Shown: positions 43,082-54,000 of the stretch, one piece after another
Layout of the letters: each line of letters starts with the position of its first letter
How positions within the stretch are numbered: position 1 is the stretch's first letter
Source of the DNA: Drosophila pseudoobscura
Lineage: Eukaryota; Arthropoda; Insecta; Diptera; Drosophilidae
Direction: 5' to 3'
Assembly: GCF_009870125.1 (NCBI RefSeq)
Contig: NC_046680.1
Span: 5,146,001 to 5,210,000 of the forward strand
Length of the DNA: 64,000 nucleotides
Made by a program: the position numbers and the translations under genes
The notes under the pieces: model-generated
Told to the model about the DNA's origin: nothing
Database searches by the model: none
Seen by the model: only the letters and a program-made list of their open reading frames with translations

Positions 43082-45086
43082 TCAGCCGTTTGTCTTCTGG
43101 AACTGTATGAGTATGACCAGATATGTGGCTATGGCCGAGGCGAACTGTAACAGATCAAGAGGATACAGAGCTCTTGATGCAAGCACTTGCTCTGCTCCTT
43201 GTTCTTACCGATGTCAGAATGGTGCGGTTTACGCGGCACAGACCAGAGGCTGAGAAATCTGAGTCGACCACCAGTAGCTGCTGCCAGAACTTCTTCACCG
43301 CCTCGGCCAGAATGGGCTCGTGCACCTTCCGCTCAATTGCGCAGACAATTTGAATGGTTTTCCGGGATTCGCGGGCAGCCAGGTGGCAGGGCTCGACCAC
43401 CATTAGCAGGCGAAAGGAGTGCAATAATATCCACAACGCTTGCACCCACAGATAGCCGTTGTCTCGCGTACTGAGCAGCTCCAGAAACAAAAAGTAGGCG
43501 GTGGCCACCAAATGCAGCAGACAGGACACAAGAATAAAGAGCACGGCTATGCCGAAGGCGCTGCGAAAGATAACCAGTGAGGATGAGTATCTGAAATGTG
43601 AGCACATAACGGATGAAATTTGATACAGACTTGGACAAGAGAAGCACACACTTGGTGAGCGATTCGTGGTTGTCGGCCATGGTCTGGATGAGCAGACCCT
43701 TGTTCTTGGCTGGAAAAGAAAGAGCAGTTAGAGCACGGCCACGGCCACAGCCACGGACTCTTTCCTTCCGTTCTTGTCACCTGCGGATTCATTCGGCAGC
43801 ATTTCGCTGCTTAGTTTGGTCAGATTCGAGTGGAGTGCGGTAGGTGTCATCGTTGTATTCGTGCTCACTGTCTTGACTGTGCTCATCTTGCGCAGCTTCA
43901 GGGCACTGGCTTCCTTCGGCTCTGGGGACAATACAGATCGAGTACTGGGATCCATCATACGAGTACGTACTCCACTTACCGCCCAGGAAGCTGCTGCTGA
44001 GCATCTGGTTGAGGCGTCTAAACCGCCTTCCCAGGCCATAGGCGGTGTTGGCAAAGTTGATGTGCAGGCCGGTGAGAATAAAGTAGAGACTATAGAAGGG
44101 TATATACCAGTGCACATTGAGCTCTGGACACATGGCATAGGGAGGATGAGGGATGTGAGCACAGATCAATCGAGGTAATCAAGGCCCAACCTACCCGTAT
44201 CGGATTCTTCGATATTCATCTCCTCGGCTTTGCGCATCCATGAGCCCACATCCAAACCGAGGAGCACCGATATAGTCACCAGAGAAACACTGGCCATTCC
44301 CAGGGCCCGCCAGCGGTCCCTTCTGGAGTAGTTGCAGGCATTTAAAGTGTTGTCGATCTACAAAAGCGGGTGGAAGGGAGTCGTGTCTAAAGAAATGGGG
44401 ATCAGGGGGATCTCTCGATCTCTTACCCTATATAAACGAGCATTTAGTTTGAGGGTTTCGCGCAGACTGAAGAGACCACAGTAAACGCCCGATACAACGG
44501 CCAGCACAACAACAGACACATCCAGGGCCGTTACCACCTTTGACGTTGCCGACTTCATTCTAAAAGATGCACTTTTGATTTGTTTTGTGGGTTTCGGTTT
44601 CGGTTTCGGTTGCAGTTGCAGTTGTAGTTGCAGTTGGTTAGAGTATTAATTAGTCAAGATCAGGTGGGAATTGAATCGAAGTGGCCAAAGGTGATGATTA
44701 GATAGAGAAAGATGAAGTGAGGTAAAGCAAGAGTTACACACAGGTGGGACGCTCATGCAGATCAGTGCAGAAAATAATTAAGTAAAAATGAACTAGAGAC
44801 AGGGCCATGTACTTACCGCACGGGTATTTTGGAATTGGCATCGAACAGTAGTCCCCGGTAGGTCAGAAAAACTAAACAATTCAGATCAGTTTAGATAAGC
44901 CACAACTTTAGTCTCCGTTTTACCCTGCTCACCCAATGTGACGGTCAAGGAGGCCGAATACACCGTGAATATCCAACTGCGACGTATCTCATACTGACCC
45001 TTGGAGTTCTTTCGCGTCGCATATGGCGCCAGGGCCAGCATTTTGCTTATGTAGAATATGCCAATGCTGGGCTGCGATATTTCCAT
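43082..45086 (-). CDS. Gr43a: Gr43a, gustatory receptor (fructose sensor)
   Basis: A seven-pass ligand-gated cation channel of the insect gustatory receptor family. It senses fructose in taste neurons and, in the brain, internal fructose. Nine coding exons join in frame: 44933-45086, 44817-44871, 44427-44559, 44195-44357, 43980-44123, 43781-43921, 43631-43709, 43209-43560 and 43082-43144. The product is 427 aa, the length I recall for D. melanogaster. It starts MEISQPSIGIFYISK and ends QFQKTNG. The C-terminal TM7 carries the family signature TYLVILIQF. Conserved blocks include TALDVSVVV, WYIPFYSLYFILTGL and LVSCLLHLVATAYF. The donor of exon 7 (CCAA/GTCTGT) is weak but is the only one giving the conserved LLSNAFGIAV junction. 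Confidence 0.96.
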
Positions 45087-45555
45087 CTTGGATACAAGAG
45101 ACACTTTTACCGGACAACTTCTCGGCGAGAACTGGTCGAAAAGTTCCGAAAGCATGGGTCTTAAATTGAAAAACGCTATGCAAATACTGCGCTCCGCTCT
45201 AATATTTGACTATTAATAGTGAATGCCCCCCACTCGCCAGCTGCCAGACTGCAGACTGTTGCAAATAAGTAACAAATTTGCTTATCAAAAGGTTCGGCGG
45301 TTCTGTTGTCCGTTCTGTTGTAGCTGTAAATAATAATTAGCGTGTGAAAATACCAATACGCAAGGACACAGGAGCCAATTATCTGGAGCAAAATGCCTGC
45401 GCTGACAGCTGTGTGGCAGGTGAGCGAACAGTTTCGTTTCTGAATGAAATACAATAGTGCGACAGTTGGACATTCCCTAATTCTCCTTTTAAAAGGTTTG
45501 GTTAAGGAACGGTACCACATGTACATTTAATAAAACTAACGTCTCGTTTCCATTC
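45087..45555. other. Gr43a upstream region
   Basis: Should hold the Gr43a promoter. A 116-codon minus-strand frame (ATG at 45526) crosses it, but I see no homology, so I do not call it a gene. Confidence 0.5.
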
Positions 45556-45825
45556 TACTGCCGAATGGTGAAGGCAGTGAAAATCTCAATACAGTAGCCG
45601 CTGGGATCTTTGATGAAGGCGGTCATCGTCTGGGTTTCTGACGAGCTCGACTCCCTGTTCTTGGAATCTACAGGGCAGGCATGTTGCCGTCGCTACAATT
45701 AGAGAAAGCCATATCCACTCCCTAATCCACACCGTGTAGCTCAAACGGAACACTAACTGGGTCGACTCAATGGTTGCGTTGCGGCTCAACGCCCAGCTCC
45801 TGCGCTCCTGCGCTCCGTGAGCTGC
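45556..45825 (-). pseudogene. Glo1: Broken glyoxalase I (Glo1) copy
   Basis: Glyoxalase I isomerises the glutathione-methylglyoxal adduct. Three blocks of it survive in order on the minus strand: RRSWALSRNATIE (about 45780-45820), RFQEQGVELVRNPDDD, and TAFIKDPSGYCIEIF in another frame. Conserved sequence between the first two blocks is deleted or scrambled and a frameshift separates the second from the third. The metal-binding and substrate residues of the missing parts are gone. A dead copy; a working gene must lie elsewhere. Confidence 0.8.
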
Positions 45826-46245
45826 AGTTGAGTGATATGAAAAGTAATTGTCATTATAGATGTCTGATAGGCCAGGCAACCGTTCCACTTGCCAATCCAA
45901 TGAAATACGAGAAGAACATGGATTTGGAGAAGATTAAGGAGAAGCAACTCGTGCGACTCTTATACTAAAAATGGACTAGAGAATAATACTATGGTTTCTC
46001 CCCCGCTAAGGTGGTTTGCAGCCCCGACTGTTGCTCCGATTCCCGCCGGTGTCGCTCTTGGGCGAGAGGGAGAGAAACCTGAGGTAAACGGTGGAGAATC
46101 CATCTTATATATTCTATATCCATTCTTCTATATCAAATGGACAGGAATCCGCTTGGACGACTCCCGCGGTTCCGCAGGAAAGAGCTTTACAATTTTCTCT
46201 CGAAAGACTTTACAGAAGGAGTAGATAAGGATGCTGCTTCGCCAC
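45826..46245. other. Intergenic remnants
   Basis: A plus-strand open frame (45885-45968) reads KYEKNMDLEKIKEKQLVRLL before a stop and looks like the C-terminus of some protein, but I do not recognise it. Nothing else is clear. Confidence 0.35.
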
Positions 46246-46255
46246 CTCCTGCTAG

Positions 46256-46742
46256 TCAGGTGGTGGTGCGCATGGTGAGGCAGATGCTGCTCCTGGTGAT
46301 GTTTACCACTTTCTGCTGCTGTACCGCCGCATATGCCGACCTATGTATGTTGCTATGCTGCTGTTGCTGCTGTTCGCGTCTCATCTCTAGGTCCTTGTCC
46401 CGCTCCCACGGTTTGCTGGCCCTGTGGAGCCGCCTACCCTTCTGTGGGACCAAGATACTCGCCACATAGTACATCCCGGGCGTCAGCTGCGTCTGCTCTT
46501 CTTGGGGCTTCGATGCGGTGCTGGGCGGAGCAGTCGGATTGTTGCCTAGGTCGCCTAGGTCTAGGGCGCCTGCATTATGGAAGCCTCCCTGAAAATCGTT
46601 AACATTCTGCATGCCGCAATGGTACGCTGTAAGCTGTGCTGGATGAGCTGTGAGTCCACCTGCTACAGTTGGGTCAGCTGTTGGGCCACGGCTGCTGCTG
46701 TGGCGCGAAGTACTGAATGGGATAGTACGACATTGTTTGAAG
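46256..46742 (-). pseudogene. Frameshifted Gln-rich gene remnant
   Basis: An ATG at about 46735 opens MSYYPIQYFAPQQQPW and then hits a stop. The sense continues in another frame as TPGMYYVASILVPQKGRR and KPWERDKDLEMRREQQQQQ. The even composition and charged helix look like former coding sequence without introns, so possibly a retrocopy. I do not recognise the parent. Confidence 0.5.
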
Positions 46743-47079
46743 AGCAGAACAGAACAGAAAAACTGACTCCGAATCCGGAAAAAATGGTTGGTTTCTTCTT
46801 TACATTGTATGTATTTTTACATATTTTTCGCTGCACTGCTGAATGCAATACAATTCCAATATGGAAAAAATTGAATTTGAGCGCAAAACAGCTTCCGTAA
46901 CAAACAAATTCCTTTCATTAAATCCTCAACCAATAAGTATCAATAAGTTCATTGTCCATTACTTTTTTTCGGTTGATTTGTCGTTGTTTGGATTTGTTAG
47001 TTCGTCAAATATACCTTGTATATTTCCGCCGGTTTCTCCACCGAAATCATCCTTCAAAAAATGCATAAAATGTAAATAT

Positions 47080-47352
47080 TTAAATTTCGAATGGTGAGGC
47101 TCCGCTGCTGTTGCTCCTGAGTCGTGTTTTGGCACATGTCGCTGAGCCTTGCGATATTCGCCCTTTAAGTATTAAAATTTCTTTTTTCACAGCTCCGCTA
47201 AATATGAGATATTTTAGATATTTGTCCCCTGGAATTTCGATGAGAGCACTTGCATTTAGCTTTCGAATAGCACTTTCCAATTCCAATTTGGGAAGAATTA
47301 AATTCGACTCCCATGATCCCACCAGACTGTACAGAGTACGACTTCCCATCAC
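47080..47352 (-). other. Unrecognised open frame
   Basis: A 90-codon minus-strand frame with varied composition (KYLKYLIFSGAVKKEILIL). It lies between a pseudogene and a mariner fragment, so it could be mobile-element sequence. No family recognised and no promoter seen. Confidence 0.25.
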
Positions 47353-47554
47353 TGCCGATTAAAATGCTCAAATAATTCTGGCTCGGATTATTTTCATTTT
47401 AAACAATTTGTTTTCAATTGTTCGAGACGTTGCCGATTCTAACTCTAAATTTATGTTTATTGAGGTGGGGTAAATTTAGTCAGAGAGAAGGAGAAATATT
47501 TGCTGCATCAAGATTTCAACAGGCCATCATTGGAAATGAATTGGACATTCCTTC

Positions 47555-47960
47555 AGAAGAAGTAGAGAGCTCGCCTTGTCATGATGGAGAATGATTCGTG
47601 TTCGGCAGCTGGTTTTGCGAATTTCTCCGAAGACCTCCGGCAAAAAAATGGCCGTTTACCACTCAGAATTGACAGTCCTACGTTGCTCTAGCAGAACAAT
47701 GGCCACATGACCCATTCTCCCGAAGAAACAGGCGACCATTTGCTTCAAAGTGCTTCGTGCTCGAACAACTTCTGTTGGATTTGGCTCTTCTTGGAACACC
47801 CACACGGTCGATTGCTGTTTAGTTTCCGGGTCATACGCATATATCCATGATTCATCACCTATCACGATTTTATAAACGACTTTTGAAGCACCACGGTCGA
47901 ACTTTTTAAGGATTTCCAAAAAAAAATTGTACATAAAAACGTTGTATGTACATATGTGCT
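47555..47960 (-). mobile_element. mariner-family transposase fragment
   Basis: The minus strand encodes VIGDESWIYAYDPETKQQST (with the first catalytic Asp of the DD34D triad), then MVACFFGRMGHVAIVLLEQ and RTVNSEW. After a one-base frameshift it continues as IFLPEVFGEIRKT and RIILHHDKASS (second Asp). N-terminus, C-terminus and terminal repeats were not found. A dead mariner copy. Confidence 0.85.
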
Positions 47961-48645
47961 AAAAAATTACAGAGTTTATTGTGGCGTTGTCAGATTTTAC
48001 GTATTAGCATTAGTATTGCCAAATATAAATAGCAAACCTCGTATACATATAGATAAATGAATATACAAAATACAAAATTCCCCAATTTATCTGAGAGCGC
48101 CTTCCAGGTATTTTCCAAAATTACACGATCCTAATAATTGGTATCCCGCTTAAAACCCACCGGTGCAGTGTTTGAATTTTCAGGGCTTATAAATAAGCTA
48201 TTGGCTCATTACCTATCCCGTCTGATCCCACTAGTAAACAGACGTCCCGGACCACCGGGACCATCACAGGTACCAGGCCTGTGGTGGCAAAACCACTGGT
48301 GGGTGTTCCACCAAAGTGACTAGCCCCAGATCTGACAGCTTTTATGCTTTAGCTGTTGCTTTTTATGCTTTTATATAAGCAAAATACATTTTGTCAGCTT
48401 AAATGTGGATACATTCAACATCACTTATGCCAGGGAGATAGCCTCCTTTAAAATAAACTTCTCCCCGACTGAATTTGTTACCATTTGCTCTGTCCAGAGC
48501 AGGTGGTGGTGAAGGAAATCAAGGCTAAGAAAAAGGATATGCCCCGTATAACTCTTACAAGTCATCCCAATCCGACTCATTAGGGATTTTGATAGGCCCG
48601 CTCTATACTTGTGCAATGATGTTATAAAAGGCACATACATTTTTA
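47961..48645. other. Intergenic, no gene recognised
   Basis: AT-rich, with a small GC-rich palindromic stretch at 48240-48310 (CCCGGACCACCGGG and GGTACCAGGCCTG). Confidence 0.5.
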
Positions 48646-49260
48646 TACCCGATACTCAAAATGGGTATAGGGGTATATTAGATTTGTGGAGAAAACGGAT
48701 ATGTGTATCGTGCAGAAGGAAGGTCGTTTCCGACCCCATAAATTATGTATATATATTCTTGATACGCATAAATAGCCGAGTCGATTGAGCCCTGTCTGTC
48801 TGTCCGACTGCCCGTCCCTATGAGCGCTCAGTGCTCAGAGACTATAAGAGCAACGACATTTTGTATCCAGACTTCTGTGATATGTCACTGTTGCAAGTGT
48901 ATTTCAAAATTTTACCCCACCCCTTTCCGACCCCACAAGGGACGAAAATCTGTGGCATCCACAATATTAAAGATACGAGAAAACTAAAAACGCACAATCA
49001 TAAAGAATGACCATATCTACCAGATGGCCGAAAATCTGGATCTGATCGGATTATTTTTATAGACAAAAGGAACAAATCAATTTGCAGTGGCAACGCAGCG
49101 CCCTACACGATCCGACTGATATTCTATCTCTCTCGCTCGCACACACCCTTTGTCGTTTAAGGTCAGCGCCCTCTGGCGGAGGGAAGCCATATGTAGAGTT
49201 TACAATTACAATTTGAACAAGTAATTGCTACGAGTATACATACATATGTTGGATCCGATC
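48646..49260. mobile_element. Non-autonomous dispersed repeat (obscura-group type)
   Basis: Begins TTTTTATACCCGATACTCAA and GGGTATAGGGGTATATTAGA, then has CTGTCTGTCTGTCCGACTGC, TATGAGCGC and TTTGTATCCAGACTTCTGTG. This organisation is that of a short dispersed repeat common in obscura-group flies (DINE-1/SGM-like). No coding capacity. The class is from memory, not alignment. Confidence 0.55.
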
Positions 49261-51046
49261 CGACCCGCAAACATGTCCCAAACTTCCTCCCTCTAATAAG
49301 TAGAACCACACGACCAAATCGGTCATAATTTATTTTGCTTGTTGAGTGTTTAATTGTCGTTATTAAAACTAATTCAACTGAGAGTATTTAGGTATGTATG
49401 TTTGTTGTATATAAAGTCGTGTACATGCATGTGTGTATATAATATATGTATATATGTATATATATATTTGCTTACCAATTAGACTAAGATACTCTCATTG
49501 TTTCATTGTGATCGTAGGCATTTGTGGATTCTATAATTAGTTCTAGTTTCTTTGCATATGTATATTGTGCTTATGATTATCTGAATCATTTTGTCATTAT
49601 TTAGTTGTATTTGTAGTTATTGGTGATTTGCTTCTGCAGTCTGCCAACGAGAGAGGGAGTTCTACTACTATTCAAGGCCTGATTACTATCATATATAGCA
49701 TGTACAAAAAATAATTCCTATCATCTCATATCGCTATTTCTCTATCTCCTCCTCTCTGGCGTTTCCTCTTCTATTGGTCGTTTTTCCTGATGGATGGTAC
49801 TTTATAAATACAATTTATTATTGTGTTGGCAAATGAAATAGTGTTAATATTAGTAAGTGTGTGTCTGGACTTTGGGGCACGGAACGGCACTGCATGGCAC
49901 GCACGCTCACCCAATTGGAAGGAGTTGTATTTTGAGTAAGTAAAGTATTAGTGCACCACAATAATGCTCATAGTCCATCGATAGTTTTGGTATCAGGGTG
50001 TGGAAGGAGCCAACAAAAAAAGCGGTTCACGCGGGGCGTCTTTTTTGTTTCACATTTATTTCTTTTCTCATTGCTTTAAACTATTGCAAGCAAATAACAA
50101 AATCATAATAATAGCTATTAAAAATTAATTAAAGAACTACAAATAAATTCAAATAAAACATGAGCTAAAAACACATATGTCTTCATACCGCGCGAATAGT
50201 TAACTAATAAAGATAAGAGGGCAATAGCAAACAAGTCAATTGAAATTTATCCACGAACATATAGGGATTATCGCTTCCATAACAATGCCCAGATTAATGG
50301 AGAATTACATAATTAAATACATATGACTAAAAAATGAGCCAAACAAAAGGTATTTCAAATAAGGGCCTCCATTTCCATTTCCAAATCTAATCAGCATGAA
50401 ATTTTGTTTCACTTTTGGTATCCGAATGATTTAAGGCTTAGATTAAAATGCGTAATTAATGGCAAAAATCCGCTGTGGTCATGTTCTGTTCTATTTTTGC
50501 AGTATGTATGTTTGTCGGTAACTTAACAATTAAGATTAAGCTTTGCAGCATTTGCATTAGAAACTAAATAATTCTTGTAGTTTCCCTTCGTTTCTTGTTG
50601 TAATTGTGTTGTAATTCTTGTTGGTGTACGAGTATATATATAACTATATGAGCTCTTCTTTAGGACTCCACTCCCAACCAATTTCACATAACCTTTGTAT
50701 TAGATTTCGTATTTAAAATTAATGTACATACATTGAAATATGTATTGGCAAAGTAGTGTTTGCGTTGTGTTGTATTGTGTTCGTATTGAATGTTTTTCCG
50801 CACATTTGGAAGTTCTAAGTATAGTGTTAAAAATTAATTAATATATGTATGCTCGTGTATATCGTGGTATATAGAACTAAGAATTTATTTATAAAAAATT
50901 TCACTAGCAATTAAATTCTCTCCTCAATAATTACAACTTAATTACACGCATATAGACAGAATATCAATTGATGTTGTTTTTCTTTTTGTTTTTGTTTTGT
51001 TTTTTGTTAGTCAAAAAAGGCAAATTATATGGAAAGTTAAATGCAG
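49261..51046. other. Eaf downstream region and 3' UTR
   Basis: AT-rich with many short T-runs and TATA tracts (49420-49470). It holds the Eaf 3' UTR on the minus strand. The poly(A) site cannot be fixed because several TTTATT matches exist. Confidence 0.45.
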
Positions 51047-54000
51047 CTAATCGTCATCGTCGGACGAATTGGAGGACAACTGCAGATCGTTTTGCAGCAA
51101 GTCATTTGGAAAGCCATTGGACGCATACACGCCGGACATTTGTTGCTGCTGCGGTTGCGGCTGCGGCTGCGGCTGCTGATGGTTATGATGGTTGTTGTAG
51201 GATGGTGATATGGAACCCAAGCCCAGGTTGGGCAGCTGATTCATGTGCTGTTGGGACTGTTGCTGTTGATGGCGTTGATGGTGTGGGGCTGGCTGTTGGA
51301 TCTGCTGATGCTGCAGCTGCAGTTGTTGATGCTGCAGCTGCTGCTGCTGCTGTTGCTCTTGCTGCTCTTTCATAGAACGATCATCCTCGGTGCTGTCATC
51401 GGAGTCGCTCCCGCTATCACTGTCGCTGGAATCCGACTCGGAACTGGAGCTAGAGGCACTTAGAGCACCGCCAATTTGCTACGAATGAATAAACACATAA
51501 ACAAATTGATATATATTCTCAAACTGATTGATCCCAGAACCAACCTGTTCGAGAACGGCAGCCGCTTGCGCAACAGACTGTGAGGCCAGATCATGTTCTC
51601 TGGATGAGTCCAAGTCCATGGGCATATTATTGCTATGCCCGTAAGACGTGGGGCGTTGCTGTTGCAACTGCTGTGGAGAGTGCCGCTGTTGCTGCTGCTG
51701 TGGGGAGTGCCGCTGATGCTGCTGCTGATGCGGCTGTTGGTGCGGAGAGTGCCGTTGTTGCTGGGGATGTGGTTGTGCGTAGTTACTGGCGCCATTATAG
51801 GCCCGCCCGTAGTTCGGCTGCTGTTGCTGTTGGTAGTGTGGCTGTTGTTGCACGGGTGGACTGGAACGTTGATGAATCTGCTGACGCTTGCCATGAGCCT
51901 GCCGCTGTTTCCCCATGTGCGACGAAGACGAGGATCCATATAGGTCGGGCTGGCCTGACGACGAGCCTGTCGAGGAACCGGAGATATTCGCCTGACCGCC
52001 ATTGTGCAAAGCGGCCCTCAATCCAAAGTCGTCATCGTCCGTTATCATGGGAATGCTGGGCAACGTTTGTTGGGCATTGTTTGCATCCCAACTGAAAGAT
52101 CCAGAGCATTAGATGGCTTCGGAAAGATGCCCAAGGAGGAGAACTTACGCTGGCGCGGACTGCGGACTCCGATGGGTGACCACTGGTCGCGAAGGGGAGC
52201 TCTGCTGCATGGGCGAATTGCGCGGCTTGAAGTCAACTGGAAGGCAATGAATGCAAATGAGTGTTTCCAATCGGACCGCTTACAATCGCAATGGATACGT
52301 ACTTATATTATTCCGACGACTGCCCGTTGAGACCTTTGTCTTCGATGAAACTCGCATGGTGCTGTTCTCCAGTTTGCCTCCGGGCCCGGACAAAGGCCCT
52401 TGTGCCAATTGGGCCATGGGTGGGGGCACGGATCCGTTCGTGCCTAGGACCTGTCCTTGGTGGCCCATGTTCATGGGCACACTCTGTGCCGGCAGCTGTA
52501 CTGGTTTGTTGGTAACTTCGGTTCTGCAAAGTTCATATAATAATAGTATTCGGTGAAATACGATCCTGATTAGGAACCATGTACACACGAGTATGTACGA
52601 TGCAGTGGCTCATCACTCACCTTGTCTTCTTCACTTGTATGTTATGATTTAGTTTCTCAATCGTGATAGCACCCGTCTCCTTGTCGTAGATCATCAAGCA
52701 TTCCTTCGCATACTCTCTCTGATTACCCTTATAAACTGTATGAGGCACACCGGAACTTTCTGGAATAGAAACAAAGTGTGTCTTATAAGTTTTTGGCATT
52801 ACTCAGCCTACAGTTACATACAGCACATATTATACTATAAACTGGTTAAACGCGAGTTCAGCAAAACTCACACCGAAATGTAAACGTAAATTTATGCTTT
52901 TGTTATATTTAACCGGGAATGAAGGTGAAAAGCAATACGAATTTGTTTCAAGTCTCCGACAAGCTCCCCCCCGTCCAAATCACAATATTTGTATGTCGCC
53001 CAAGGCAAATCCAAATGATAAGTACGATACCGAGCAAGCCGATCCCGAAGCCGAATAAAATGTGCCACGCCAATGCCCCAGGGAACAGTTAAGCTGAAAG
53101 AAACTCATTTTCTACTCCCAATAGAGCGATTCGATTGATAAAATTTAACAAAATAGCTGAAACGCAGCTGCAAAATAACATACGAGTATGTAGTAATAAT
53201 GGGAAAACACTCGGATTTGGAAACGATCCACACTAATAATGTATGCATGCATTGCCGGACACCTTTCTTCGACTGCAGCGAACGAACTAACCGGTTCATC
53301 CAAATCAACCCAAATCCGGTTCACGTTACTGTTACCGTTACGCATCCACATCCACATCCCCATTCCTATGGTCGTTGTCATTACAATAAATATATGTAAG
53401 AATTGTTATTTGCTCATTCATTTAAATCAATTACCGGCCCCGCATATGAATATTCCGTAACAAATATTTATTTATTTTCGCACGCTTTCCTTAACATTTG
53501 AAAAGCGGAACGAAACGCTTTACCTGTGCGTGTTATGTAAAACGCTTGACTAGTCTACTTGAAAAAGGGATATGATATCCGGGATGCTAGCGAAATTTGA
53601 ACACACAACTGAGACCGCATAGGAAGCCCCCACTGGATAATCCAAGACACAATTCCTACAGACCGTTCGTTCGAGCAATAAGTATTGCTCACGAGATCTT
53701 GGGAGTGGGCTCCCACCGTACATTTACCAGGCAATGGGGTTGGATCATAAAAATGAGTGCAAGAGATACTTAGAGAATGGGGATTGGAAGAAGTGCAGCC
53801 AGAAGGATTTTGGATGCGATGGAGACGGGTATTCCACAAAAAATGTTAAGTATTCTACTCAGAGCTTTTGTTGGAATACGTATCTATCTACTAGGACTGT
53901 TCTCCCAGAGATATAACCCAAAGAGTCCGGCTCTTTGCTAATGCCATTCCCGCCCTGTGTGGTGCTCGGAACTGGTGCTAGTAAATAATATCAGATGCCG

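Noticed and set aside
45176..45526. 116-codon minus-strand frame with ATG upstream of Gr43a
   Set aside because: No signal peptide, splice sites or recognisable similarity, and it lies where the Gr43a promoter is expected.
51580..52095. 171-codon plus-strand frame opposite Eaf
   Set aside because: Antisense of the Gln/Ser-rich part of Eaf, a common artefact of CAG-rich coding sequence.
53734..53916. Cys-containing frame GCDGDGYSTKN as a sixth nested gene
   Set aside because: No signal-peptide mini-exon, TATA box or paralogue was found.
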